From Christiangramia aestuarii (GTDB lineage Bacteria; Bacteroidota; Bacteroidia; Flavobacteriales; Flavobacteriaceae): DNA of 64,000 nucleotides. Below the pieces are notes generated by a model that ran no database searches, was not told where the DNA came from, and saw only the letters and a list, made by a program, of their open reading frames with translations. How positions within the stretch are numbered: position 1 is the first letter of the stretch; each line of letters opens with the position of its first letter. This document shows positions 42,346 through 51,554 of this stretch, one piece after another. Location: NCBI RefSeq assembly GCF_009735585.1, contig NZ_VJVW01000001.1, positions 330,947-394,946 on the forward strand. The letters run 5' to 3'. The position numbers and the translations under genes were made by a program.

Positions 42346-43962
42346 CTATTCTTTTCCAAAGGTCAAAATTTTAAAGTTAGCATCCAGAGGATCAAGATTA
42401 TTCAGTAACTGAGTGATAAGATCTTCTCCATATTCATCATAGAATTCTGAAAAGTTGGTTTGTCTTTCCTGTAAACTTCGGTTAGGGAAGAGATCGTTCT
42501 GTATTTCAGTGATCCTCTCCACCTCGTCCTTCAATTTACGTTTTTGAGCTTTAAGCAGTCTTTTTTCAAGATTATCCAGGCCTTTTAGCTGTTTTACTTC
42601 CTGTGCCTTTACAGCCCCGAGGAAAGACTGATCTGTTTTTTCTGCCAATTCATACATTTCCTGGAACTGTTTCACCAAATGCTCTTTCTGAGGTGAGAAA
42701 TCAATGTCAATATTTGAGATCTTTCTTACCTTCCTGTTGATAAGTTCATGTTGCTTTAGGAAAAGTTCCGGGATAGAAATATCCAGTCTTTCTCTTTTGT
42801 AATTTTGCTTGGCACTTTGCAACAAGGCTGAATTCCTGAGCAATAGTATAGGAAACATCACCTTTTCAGCTTCAAAATAATCCTTTAACTCCAGCCAGTA
42901 AGCCAGTTCACCGCCTCCACCTATATAGCATAGATTAGGTAGGATCACTTCCTGATATAAAGGCCTCATCATCACGTTAGGGCTAAAGCGCTCAGGGTAT
43001 TGCTGCAATTCGTTCAGGATCTCGTCTTCACTCCAGGAAATTTCGGTTTCGTGAACATAGTATTTATCCTCTCTTTTGATGATCCTTTCCCTAATCTCCT
43101 CATTTAGATAGAATAGGTTGATCTCCCTAGGGTTCACCTGTACATTATACCCAAGGGAATTCAAATTTTCTACACTGGCGGAGGTCTTTTCATAGGAAAC
43201 CTGTTTAAGAAGCTCATTTTTAGCGTAGGGAGCAAAATGATTCTTCAACCTCGCATCTCCTGCAGCCACGATCACAAGACCGTATTCCCCAAAGATCTCA
43301 TTAGCGAGGTAGCGGGTGGCATCGGTAAGGTTATCATGGTTTAGATAAGCATTTTCAAATAGGGCCTTCAGTTTTTCAGCATTTTCGCCTCCTCCAAGTT
43401 CCGCGGAAAAGAGTTCAAAAACATCTTTCAGCCCCTTGGTAGAAAGTTTCCCAACGGCCGTTTTTCCGGCCCTTTCATCAGCCTTGTTCCATTTGAATTT
43501 CTTTCCATGCAGATTAAAGAAATTGATCTCCTCAAAATCATGATCCTCAGTTGCCATCCAGTAAACCGGCACAAAATCATTTTCCGGATATCTTTCCTTT
43601 AAACGGCTGGTTAGATTGATGGTAGAAACGATCTTATAAAGAAAGTACAGCGGCCCGGTAAATAAATTCAGCTGGTGACCGGTAACCACGGTAAATGTAT
43701 TCTTCTCCTTTAAAACCTCAATATTCTTTCGCGTCTTATCAGAAACATCTAATTCCCGATACTGCTCAGTAAGAACCTCAAACAGGTCCTGTCTAATCTT
43801 ATGGTCATAAGACTCGCTTTTTTCCTTTATCTGGGCTTCGAAATTATCAATACGGGGAAAGCGCTTATAAAAGTTCTTCAATTCCTCCTTTTCAGAAAGG
43901 TAATCAAGGATGAGATCTGAGAAATAATTTGTTTCTGAGTAAGGTATCTGCTCTATAGCCAT
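42346..43962 (-). CDS. bshC: Bacillithiol biosynthesis cysteine-adding enzyme
   Basis: The 538-residue BshC adds cysteine to glucosaminyl-malate in the last step of bacillithiol synthesis. Marks include VVTGHQLNLFTGPLYFLYKI, DFVPVYWMATEDHDFEEINFF and LPNLCYIGGGGELAYWLELK, all typical of the Rossmann core; the long C-terminal coiled segment (about 410-490) is also normal. The ATG at 43962 was chosen; a TTG precedes it by one codon. It is the first gene of a pair with the PLP decarboxylase. A near-consensus TATATTTA lies upstream. Confidence 0.95.
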   Translation of the reverse strand: MAIEQIPYSETNYFSDLILDYLSEKEELKNFYKRFPRIDNFEAQIKEKSESYDHKIRQDLFEVLTEQYRELDVSDKTRKNIEVLKEKNTFTVVTGHQLNLFTGPLYFLYKIVSTINLTSRLKERYPENDFVPVYWMATEDHDFEEINFFNLHGKKFKWNKADERAGKTAVGKLSTKGLKDVFELFSAELGGGENAEKLKALFENAYLNHDNLTDATRYLANEIFGEYGLVIVAAGDARLKNHFAPYAKNELLKQVSYEKTSASVENLNSLGYNVQVNPREINLFYLNEEIRERIIKREDKYYVHETEISWSEDEILNELQQYPERFSPNVMMRPLYQEVILPNLCYIGGGGELAYWLELKDYFEAEKVMFPILLLRNSALLQSAKQNYKRERLDISIPELFLKQHELINRKVRKISNIDIDFSPQKEHLVKQFQEMYELAEKTDQSFLGAVKAQEVKQLKGLDNLEKRLLKAQKRKLKDEVERITEIQNDLFPNRSLQERQTNFSEFYDEYGEDLITQLLNNLDPLDANFKILTFGKE

Positions 43963-44101
43963 CAATTGTCTTAAAAATTACCGTAAATATAAAACCTTTT
44001 GAAGAGGAAACTAAATTCTGAATTACCCCATAGCTCCGCTTTTATATAAGATTAACATACTGGATTATTTCTTATCTTAGAGAAATTAATCCTTCATCAT
44101 C

Positions 44102-44896
44102 ATGAAAAAGCTAGTTTTTAGGTCCATCCTCGTAGTATTGATCACGTTTTTCAGTATTAGCTGTTCTTCAGATGATAATGATTCTCCCAGCACCCCAGAC
44201 CGGACAAGTGCCGATGTTGAGGCAGATTTCCAGGCATTAGACCTCACTACCGGGGTAAATGATGTAAGCCTTCAAAGTGTGGAAGGCAGGACCTGGAATT
44301 TCAGACTTATAATTCCTGAAAGCGCAGGTACTTCGGAACGTCCATTGATTCTCACCCTGCATGGTGCCTCCGGCGGAAATCCGGATGCCCATAAATCCAC
44401 GGCTTGTTATACCGAACCTGGCTTTGAAGCAATAGACCCGATCATCCTAAGTCCCAACGGAGGTAATAATTTATGGACAGATGCTGTTAACCAGCAGATG
44501 ATACTTAGTCTCCTGTTCCTGGTTAATAAATACCAGAACGTGAATGAAGACAGGGTGGTTGTGACCGGCTACAGCAACGGAGGGAATGGTGCCTGGTTTT
44601 ATGCTGAAGTTGTCCAGGGCCTCTTTAGCGCTTCCATCCCTATGGTAAGTTCCTATAACACTTATAGTACCGCCGGGACTCCCAGACAGATCAACATCCC
44701 CCTGTATGTAATTCATGGAGAGAATGATGAGCTCTTTCCTTTGGCAGAAACCCAGGAATGGGTTGAAGCTACCCGAAGCGCGGGTACCGATGTCACCATG
44801 GAAGTAGCGCCTGGTCTCGGTCATTATGAGCCCTGTGAGTATGTACCATATGTAAAAAATGCCGTTGAGTGGCTTCAGAACGATGTCTGGAACTAA
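44102..44896 (+). CDS. Alpha/beta-hydrolase lipoprotein, PHB-depolymerase-like esterase
   Basis: A 264-residue lipoprotein (lipobox SISC, Cys22) with an alpha/beta-hydrolase domain. The nucleophile Ser is in VTGYSNGGNGAWF, with HGENDELFP (acid region) and GLGHYEPC (His) later; LTLHGASGGNPDAH supplies the oxyanion region. It is like the feruloyl-esterase/PHB-depolymerase group (LpqC) that cuts carbohydrate or polyester ester bonds outside the cell. It stands in front of the M14-M16 peptidase pair but is a separate unit. Confidence 0.87.
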   Translation: MKKLVFRSILVVLITFFSISCSSDDNDSPSTPDRTSADVEADFQALDLTTGVNDVSLQSVEGRTWNFRLIIPESAGTSERPLILTLHGASGGNPDAHKSTACYTEPGFEAIDPIILSPNGGNNLWTDAVNQQMILSLLFLVNKYQNVNEDRVVVTGYSNGGNGAWFYAEVVQGLFSASIPMVSSYNTYSTAGTPRQINIPLYVIHGENDELFPLAETQEWVEATRSAGTDVTMEVAPGLGHYEPCEYVPYVKNAVEWLQNDVWN

Positions 44897-44989
44897 AATC
44901 TGCTTACTTATCTAAGAAATTATAAGCCCTAAGGCCTAATTTTTCGCAGTAGGCTTTATATTTACTGGTGCAAACCAAAACCTGAATTA

Positions 44990-47479
44990 ATGAAATATCA
45001 GTATTCCCTGCTATGCCTTTTATTTTTTACTGCTCAGATACTTTTCGCACAAAATCTTAAATCTCCTTCAGAATTCCTTGGTTACGAACTGGGGAGTCAG
45101 TTTTCCAGACATGCAGACGTGGTTAACTATTTTAATCACGTAGCTGCAAATTCATCCATGGTAGATTATCATACCTACGGAAAAACCAATGAACGCCGAC
45201 CTCTCACCTACGCAATAATTTCTTCTGAAAAGAATATAAAGAGACTGGAAGATATCAGGGCTGCACATTTGAAAAATGCCGGGCTTGGCAATGGAAATCC
45301 TGATAATGAAATCGCCATCGTCTGGTTAAGCTACAATGTTCACGGAAATGAGGCTTCCAGTACCGAAGCGAGCATGAAGACCCTTTATTCGCTAATTACC
45401 GAAAAAGAAGACTGGCTTGAGAATACCGTGGTCATCATAGACCCCTGCATGAATCCCGATGGCAGGGACAGGTATGCCAACTGGTATAACCAGGTAAAGA
45501 CCGAACCTTATAATACTTCCCAGGCTGCGGCTGAACATCATGAACCCTGGCCTGGCGGCAGACCTAATCATTATCTTTTCGACCTCAATCGGGACTGGGC
45601 CTGGGCCACGCAGGTAGAAACCAGGGAAAGGCTGAAAATCTATAATCAATGGATGCCACATATACATGTTGATTTCCATGAGCAGGGAATAAATGACCCT
45701 TACTATTTTGCGCCGGCGGCTGAACCTTTCCACGAGATCATCACCCCTTTCCAGAGGGATTTTCAAACAAGGATCGGGAAGAATCATGCTAAATACTTCG
45801 ACAGGGAAGGCTGGTTATATTTCACCGGTGAAAGATTCGATCTGCTTTACCCTAGTTACGGAGATACCTACCCAACTTATATGGGAGCGATTGGTATGAC
45901 CTACGAACAGGCCGGGCATGGCCGTGCTGGTCTGGGCATAGAAACCGATGAAGGCTATGTGCTAAGCCTGAAGGATCGTGTGGAACACCACCATACTACC
46001 GGCCTGTCTACGGTAGAGGTCGCTTCAAAAAATGCTGCTGAACTCAATAATGAATTCCAGGATTATTTCGATAAGACAGATTTTGAATATAAAAGTTATG
46101 CCCTGCAGGGTTCTCCAGATAAATTAGCTACTCTAAAGGCACTGCTGGACAGGCATGAGATCAAATACTCTTACGCCAACTCCGGCAGGATCAATGGTTA
46201 TAAATTCAATTCTAATTCAAACGGTAGTCTGGATGCAGACGCAAGCACTTTGATCATCTCTACGAACCAGCCCAAAGCTAAGATGGTAAAAGTCTTGTTC
46301 GAGCCAAAGACGAAACTAATGGATTCGCTTACTTATGATATCACTGCCTGGAGCTTGCCTTACGCCTATGGCCTGGATGCCGTAGCCAGTGGCAAGCTAA
46401 TAAACGACGGAAAGGCTTCTGCTGCCCCTGAAGTGCAAAACAAGGCAAACCCTAATGCTGCGGGATATATTACCAAGTGGGACAGTATGCAGGATGCACA
46501 ATTTCTTTCGGAACTTTTGAAAAATGGTATAAAAGTGCGCTTTAGCGAGGTAGCCTTTGAGAGCCATGGAAAGAAATTCGAGCCAGGCAGCCTGGTCATT
46601 ACCAAAAGTGACAACCTTAAAGTCGAGGATTTTGACGCCAAACTTGTCGAGATCGCCAATAATTACAAAAGACAGCTTCTTACTGCTGAAACGAGTTTCG
46701 CCGGTAGCGGACCCGATTTCGGCTCCTCAGACATAAAGATCATCAACCGCCAGAAGGTAGCGGTCCTAAAAGGAAATGAAATATCCTCTCTTAATTTTGG
46801 GGAAGTATGGTATTATTTTGAACAGGATCTTAATTATCCAGTGACTCCTCTTGAGGCCGATTATTTTAACAGGATAGATCTAAGTGAATTCGATGTATTG
46901 ATATTGCCTGAAGGCTGGTATTCAGACTTCCTGAACGAGGATAACATGAAAAAGATTACTTCCTGGGTAAAGGCTGGCGGAAAACTGATCGCAATTGGCA
47001 GAGCGGTAAGTAATTTCACTGAAAAGGAAGGCTTTGGTATTATGGAGAATAAGACCATCGAAAAGGATAGCCTGGCTTCTAAACCCAACCTGGTACCTTA
47101 TGCACAACGTGAACGTGAAAGCATTAAGGACCTTATTACCGGAAGTATCATTAGAACAAAACTCGATAACACCCATCCGCTGGCATTCGGTTATCCTGAT
47201 AAATATTTTTCATTAAAGCTCAGCGGCGACAGTTATTCCCTGCTGGAAGATGGATATAATGTTTCTTATCTTGAAGAGCCAGAGATCGTTTCAGGCTTCG
47301 CCGGAAGTGAAGCGGTTAAAAAACTTAATAATTCGCTGGTTTTTGGAGAAGTACCTTTAGGTAGCGGAAGTGTGATTTATATGGTAGACAATCCCCTCTT
47401 CCGGGCATTCTGGCAAAACGGAAAACTGTTTTTCGCCAATGCCATATTTTTTACGAACAATACTGGTTACGATTACTAA
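44990..47479 (+). CDS. Exported M14-family zinc carboxypeptidase
   Basis: An 829-residue exported enzyme: signal peptide to LFAQ (about 21), then an M14 carboxypeptidase domain with zinc ligands H118 and E121 in YNVHGNEAS and a later His in HVDFHEQG (near 230), and the catalytic Glu in GMTYEQAGHG. The long C-terminal half (about 380-829), with GEVWYYFEQDLNYPVTPLE and EFDVLILPEGWYSD, resembles a glutamine-amidotransferase-like fold, found in this Bacteroidota subfamily. It removes C-terminal residues from peptides in the periplasm or outside. The M16 gene begins 11 bases later. Confidence 0.92.
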   Translation: MKYQYSLLCLLFFTAQILFAQNLKSPSEFLGYELGSQFSRHADVVNYFNHVAANSSMVDYHTYGKTNERRPLTYAIISSEKNIKRLEDIRAAHLKNAGLGNGNPDNEIAIVWLSYNVHGNEASSTEASMKTLYSLITEKEDWLENTVVIIDPCMNPDGRDRYANWYNQVKTEPYNTSQAAAEHHEPWPGGRPNHYLFDLNRDWAWATQVETRERLKIYNQWMPHIHVDFHEQGINDPYYFAPAAEPFHEIITPFQRDFQTRIGKNHAKYFDREGWLYFTGERFDLLYPSYGDTYPTYMGAIGMTYEQAGHGRAGLGIETDEGYVLSLKDRVEHHHTTGLSTVEVASKNAAELNNEFQDYFDKTDFEYKSYALQGSPDKLATLKALLDRHEIKYSYANSGRINGYKFNSNSNGSLDADASTLIISTNQPKAKMVKVLFEPKTKLMDSLTYDITAWSLPYAYGLDAVASGKLINDGKASAAPEVQNKANPNAAGYITKWDSMQDAQFLSELLKNGIKVRFSEVAFESHGKKFEPGSLVITKSDNLKVEDFDAKLVEIANNYKRQLLTAETSFAGSGPDFGSSDIKIINRQKVAVLKGNEISSLNFGEVWYYFEQDLNYPVTPLEADYFNRIDLSEFDVLILPEGWYSDFLNEDNMKKITSWVKAGGKLIAIGRAVSNFTEKEGFGIMENKTIEKDSLASKPNLVPYAQRERESIKDLITGSIIRTKLDNTHPLAFGYPDKYFSLKLSGDSYSLLEDGYNVSYLEEPEIVSGFAGSEAVKKLNNSLVFGEVPLGSGSVIYMVDNPLFRAFWQNGKLFFANAIFFTNNTGYDY

Positions 47480-47490
47480 TTATTTAGAAA

Positions 47491-50307
47491 ATGAAGACCC
47501 TTAAATTTTTAAATCTCTTATTATTCCTGGGAACCACTGTGGTTGCACAGGAATCAAAGAATTTTTCGGTAGACTTTGAAACCTTTAACCTGGAGAACGG
47601 CCTAAAGGTAATTCTTCATCAGGACCATTCAGACCCAGTAGTAGCTGTGGCTTTGACTGCGCATGTTGGTTCGGCCAGGGAAAAGGAAGGTCGCACGGGT
47701 TTTGCCCACTTATTCGAACACCTGCTGTTTCTTGAGTCTGAAAACCTCGGTAAAGGCGGCCTTGACAAATTAAGTGCCAGAATTGGAGGTTCTGGTGCCA
47801 ATGGCTCTACCAGCCGCGACCGTACGAACTATTTTCAGACCGTTCCTAACGACGCTCTGGAAAAGATGATCTGGGCTGAAGCGGACAAACTGGGATTTTT
47901 TATCAATACAGTTACAGAACCTGTACTGGCCAAGGAAAAACAGGTCGTAAAGAACGAGAAGCGACAAAGGGTTGATAATCGCCCCTATGGGCATACCTAT
48001 TATGTGGTAGACAGGAACCTTTATCCAGAAGGTCATCCTTATCACTGGCAGGTAATAGGCAGTCTGAAAGACCTGCAGAATGCCACTTTACAGGACGTAA
48101 AGGATTTCTATAACCGCTGGTATGTTCCGAACAACGTGATCCTCACCATTTCTGGGGATTTTGACAAGGAGCAGGCCAAGGAATGGGTTCACAAATATTT
48201 TGACGAAATAGACCGGGGACCAGATATAGAAGAATTAGAAAAGAAACCGGTAAGCCTAGTTGAAATCAAGAACCTCTACCACGAGGATAATTTCGCCAAA
48301 CTGCCGGAGCTGACCCTCACCTGGCCTTCAGTGCATTATTATCATCCCGATTCCTTTGCCCTGGAGATCCTCGCCAGCTACCTGGCCAATGGAAAAAATG
48401 CGCCTCTTTATAAGAAACTGGTGGAAGAAAAGAACCTTACTTCCCAGGTAGAAATGTTCAATTATCCTTCAGAACTGGCCGGCCAGTTAATGCTGCAGGT
48501 GAGAGCCTATGAGGGCAAAGACCTGGATTCTGTTAAGTTGGCGATCGAAGAAAGTTTTTCAGAATTCGAACAAAACGGTATCCCGGAAAAAGACCTTAAA
48601 AGAATAAAGGCCGGGCTGGAAACCAATTTTTATAATTCCATCTCCAGTGTCTTAGGTAAAGGTTTTCAGTTAGCGCAGTATGAAATCTTCGCCAAAGACC
48701 CCAATTTTATAAATAAAGAGGTGGATAAACTATTGGTGGTAACAACCGGCGATGTAATGCGTGTTTTCAATAAATATGTCAATGACAAAAATTATGTGGC
48801 TACGAGCTTCGTCCCAAAAGGGAGTTTGGAGCTTGCGCTAGAAGGATCTGAAAAAGCCGAGGTAGTAGAAGAAAAAGTCGTAGAGGGAGCCGAAGAAAAA
48901 TTTGATCCTAACCAGAAAGTTTCCTACGAAAAAACAGCTTCAAGTTTCGACCGTAGTAAGGAACCTCCATATCATGGCAAACCCGAACTGAATATTCCTA
49001 AAATTTGGGATGCGCGAATGCCCTCAGGGATGAAGATCATGGGGATCACGAACAAAGAAGTACCTGTGGTTCAATTCAGCCTGGAGATCAAGGGTGGGCA
49101 GCTCCTGGAAACAGCAGCTACGGCAGGAGCCTCACATATGCTGGCGAGCATGATGACCAGGGGAACGGCTAAAAGAACCCCGGCAGAACTCGAGGAAGCC
49201 ATAGAATTACTGGGTGCGTCCATCTATGTGAATTCTGAAGAAGAAAAAATCAGCATTTCGGGAAATACTTTGGCCAAGAATTTTTCAGAAACCATGGACC
49301 TCGTTCAGGAAATCCTTCTTCAGCCAAGGTGGGATGAAAAGGAATTTGAACTGATCAAACAGCAAAGTCTTAGCCAGCTACAGGAAGAAAAGGGAGATCC
49401 CAACTCCATCGCTGAGAATGAATTTAAAAAACTGGTTTACGGGGAAAACAGCATACTTTCTTATAATGAACTGGGAACTCCGGAAACTCTGAGGAATTTG
49501 AGTCTTGAAGATCTAAAGGATTTTTACGAAGAAAACCTTTCTCCCCTGGCCTCTACTTTCCTCGTGGCGGGCTTTGTGGAAAAGGAAGATGCGGTAGATG
49601 CAGTAAAAGCCATCTCGGCAAGCTGGCCTCCAAAGCCAGTTAAATTCCCAGAAATACCAGAATTCACACCCCCACAAAAATCGAAGGTTTATTTTTACGA
49701 TGTTCCCGGAGCTAAACAATCTGTTCTTGCCTTTGGTGCGCCGGGTCTTTCAGCAAAAAATGATGATTTTTACCCGGCAGAGGTCATGAATTACCGTCTT
49801 GGTGGTGGCAGCTTTGCTTCCAGGTTAACCCAGCAATTACGCGAAGGCAAGGGTTACACTTATGGTATACGCTCCGGCTTCGCAGACAGGTCTTATATCG
49901 GACCTTTTATGATAAGCAGTGGCGTTAGGACCAATATCACTTATGAAGCTGCAGAACTGGTTCGGGATATAGTGAAAGATTACGCATCTACCTTCACCTC
50001 TGAAGACCTTGAAGTCACCAAAAGCTATATGATAAAAAGTAACGCCAGGAAGTTCGAGACCCTGGGCGCAAAACTGAATATGCTGCGTGAGATCAGTGAT
50101 TATGGCTATAATTATGATTATATAAAGGAAAGAGAGAAGGTGACCGAAGAGCTTAGTGTTTTAGATATACAGGACCTGGCCAGAAAATATGTAGACCCCG
50201 AAAGGATGTATTACCTCATTGTTGGTGATGCCGAAACTCAACTGGAAAAGCTTGAAGACTTAGGCTACGGTGAACCGGTGCTATTAAATCCTGAGGATTC
50301 CAACTAA
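47491..50307 (+). CDS. Exported M16-family double-domain metallopeptidase
   Basis: A 938-residue exported peptidase (signal peptide to VVAQ, residue 20) made of two M16 halves. The N-terminal half is active: H73-LF-E76-H77 with a third ligand Glu156 in EKQVVKNEKRQ. The C-terminal half begins near residue 510 (MPSGMKIMGITNKEVPV), has lost HxxEH, and carries the substrate-side GGGSFASRLTQQLREGKGYTYG. Such pairs form clam-shell chambers that digest peptides of limited size. It lies 11 bases after the M14 gene, so the two are co-expressed. A terminator follows. Confidence 0.95.
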   Translation: MKTLKFLNLLLFLGTTVVAQESKNFSVDFETFNLENGLKVILHQDHSDPVVAVALTAHVGSAREKEGRTGFAHLFEHLLFLESENLGKGGLDKLSARIGGSGANGSTSRDRTNYFQTVPNDALEKMIWAEADKLGFFINTVTEPVLAKEKQVVKNEKRQRVDNRPYGHTYYVVDRNLYPEGHPYHWQVIGSLKDLQNATLQDVKDFYNRWYVPNNVILTISGDFDKEQAKEWVHKYFDEIDRGPDIEELEKKPVSLVEIKNLYHEDNFAKLPELTLTWPSVHYYHPDSFALEILASYLANGKNAPLYKKLVEEKNLTSQVEMFNYPSELAGQLMLQVRAYEGKDLDSVKLAIEESFSEFEQNGIPEKDLKRIKAGLETNFYNSISSVLGKGFQLAQYEIFAKDPNFINKEVDKLLVVTTGDVMRVFNKYVNDKNYVATSFVPKGSLELALEGSEKAEVVEEKVVEGAEEKFDPNQKVSYEKTASSFDRSKEPPYHGKPELNIPKIWDARMPSGMKIMGITNKEVPVVQFSLEIKGGQLLETAATAGASHMLASMMTRGTAKRTPAELEEAIELLGASIYVNSEEEKISISGNTLAKNFSETMDLVQEILLQPRWDEKEFELIKQQSLSQLQEEKGDPNSIAENEFKKLVYGENSILSYNELGTPETLRNLSLEDLKDFYEENLSPLASTFLVAGFVEKEDAVDAVKAISASWPPKPVKFPEIPEFTPPQKSKVYFYDVPGAKQSVLAFGAPGLSAKNDDFYPAEVMNYRLGGGSFASRLTQQLREGKGYTYGIRSGFADRSYIGPFMISSGVRTNITYEAAELVRDIVKDYASTFTSEDLEVTKSYMIKSNARKFETLGAKLNMLREISDYGYNYDYIKEREKVTEELSVLDIQDLARKYVDPERMYYLIVGDAETQLEKLEDLGYGEPVLLNPEDSN

Positions 50308-50329
50308 AACTTTATCAAAGATTTAAGTC

Positions 50330-50358
50330 AGGCGGGAATTTACATTTCCGCCTTTTTT
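50330..50358 (+). terminator. Terminator after the M14-M16 operon
   Basis: AGGCGG...AA and TT...CCGCCT pair around TTTACA with one internal mismatch, followed by six T. Confidence 0.85.
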
Positions 50359-50406
50359 ATATCTTTTCCTCGATCAGTGATTCCTAACGAGACCAAATAA
50401 GAACTT

Positions 50407-51081
50407 TTGTCCAAAAAAATTTCTTACATCCTAACCTTGAGCACAGTAGCCGGTCTTCTAATCTTATATTTTGCGCATTCATCCTTTCAGGAGTTTCTGA
50501 ATGAAACCTGGGATATTTTATGGAGCAATGACGAAGAAAAGATCAGCGCACATTTTGAAAGCTTTGGATTCTGGGGGCCGGTTGCCATCATTATCGTGAT
50601 GATCCTGCAGATCTTCCTGGTGGTTTTCCCTTCCTGGCTTCCCATGATCGTGGCGGTTTTGGCTTACGGCTTCTGGGGAGGGGCGCTTATTTCCATCGCT
50701 GGGGTATACTGCGCTTCAACTATCGCCTTCTACCTCGGGAAATGGCTGGGTGAAGATAACCTAGAGAAGGTTATGGGAAAATCGAAAAACAAAAAAGTGG
50801 AATACTGGGTTTCAGAATACGGCTTCTGGACCATTGCAATTTTTAGGATCTCTCCATTTCTTTCTAACGATGCCATTAGCATTATCGCCGGAATGTTGAG
50901 CATGAAATACCGTAAGTTCATCCTGGCCACACTTACCGGGATCATCCCACTTTCTTTTGCCATTGCCTATTTTGGGCAGGATACGACAAGTTTGAAGAAC
51001 GGACTTTACTGGATAGGTGGAGCCGGAATAGTCATCTATGGCCTTTACGTATATATTGACTATCGTAAGCGGAAAAAGTAA
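50407..51081 (+). CDS. TVP38/TMEM64 (VTT-domain) membrane protein
   Basis: A 224-residue inner-membrane protein of the DedA/VTT superfamily with about six helices. Family marks are FPSWLPMIVAVLAYGFWGGALISIAG and the later FRISPFLSNDAISIIAGMLSMKY (the phosphate-site-like F-R-x-x-P-F). DedA relatives flip undecaprenyl phosphate or phospholipid across membranes; a similar role is possible. The start is a TTG at 50407; no ATG is available before the first helix. Its stop lies two bases from the convergent 140-residue gene. Confidence 0.85.
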   Translation: MSKKISYILTLSTVAGLLILYFAHSSFQEFLNETWDILWSNDEEKISAHFESFGFWGPVAIIIVMILQIFLVVFPSWLPMIVAVLAYGFWGGALISIAGVYCASTIAFYLGKWLGEDNLEKVMGKSKNKKVEYWVSEYGFWTIAIFRISPFLSNDAISIIAGMLSMKYRKFILATLTGIIPLSFAIAYFGQDTTSLKNGLYWIGGAGIVIYGLYVYIDYRKRKK

Positions 51082-51083
51082 GC

Positions 51084-51506
51084 TTAGAAAGAACCGAATC
51101 GAGATTCTAATTTCTGAAGGTCAGTTTCAGAATAACCATTTAACTCTGCCATGGTGCCTTTAGCGTCTGGGGCTTTAATAATTAGATTACTATTGGAAAC
51201 TTTCAAATTTATTAAATCATTGATCTTATAAGAATGAATTTTCCCTCTAATTGGCTTGTAATTCAATACATTATCATCCCATTCGATGAACTCCTTGTTA
51301 TTTTCAGGTTTTCCAAAGGCCTTATAGAAATAAAGCATACTAAGGATCACGTAGCAAATAGAGATCACAAAATTGAAGGTAAGCAGTTTTTCTTCAGAAT
51401 AATTCTTGTTTAGATAGTAAACTATTCCCAAAGCTAACCACAGAGAACCGAAGATGGAATAATAGTTACGTTTGAAGAAACCAAGCTTTCTATTTATTCG
51501 TGTCAT
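51084..51506 (-). CDS. Two-helix membrane protein of unknown function
   Basis: I do not recognise this family. The 140-residue product has a basic start (MTRINRKLGFFKRN), two membrane helices (about 16-33 and 43-62) and a soluble domain of about 75 residues that reads like a bPH-type module (NKEFIEWDDNVLNYKPIRGKIHSYKINDLINLKVSNSNLIIK). The topology places the domain in the cytoplasm. It lies downstream of rimO on the same strand, with a 30-base palindrome containing a -7 box between them. Confidence 0.7.
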   Translation of the reverse strand: MTRINRKLGFFKRNYYSIFGSLWLALGIVYYLNKNYSEEKLLTFNFVISICYVILSMLYFYKAFGKPENNKEFIEWDDNVLNYKPIRGKIHSYKINDLINLKVSNSNLIIKAPDAKGTMAELNGYSETDLQKLESRFGSF

Positions 51507-51517
51507 TTTTAAAAATA

Positions 51518-51547
51518 TCGATCTTTAAATTCAAATTTAAAGATCGA
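51518..51547 (-). terminator. Thirty-base palindrome between rimO and the next gene
   Basis: Arms of 14 bases (TCGATCTTTAAATT and AATTTAAAGATCGA) match perfectly around CA. On the minus strand it is followed by TATTTTT, so it can terminate rimO. Its centre reads TAAATTTG on the minus strand, an exact -7 box about 26 bases before the ATG of the following gene. It may be terminator, promoter or operator. Confidence 0.65.
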
Positions 51548-51554
51548 CATCGTA

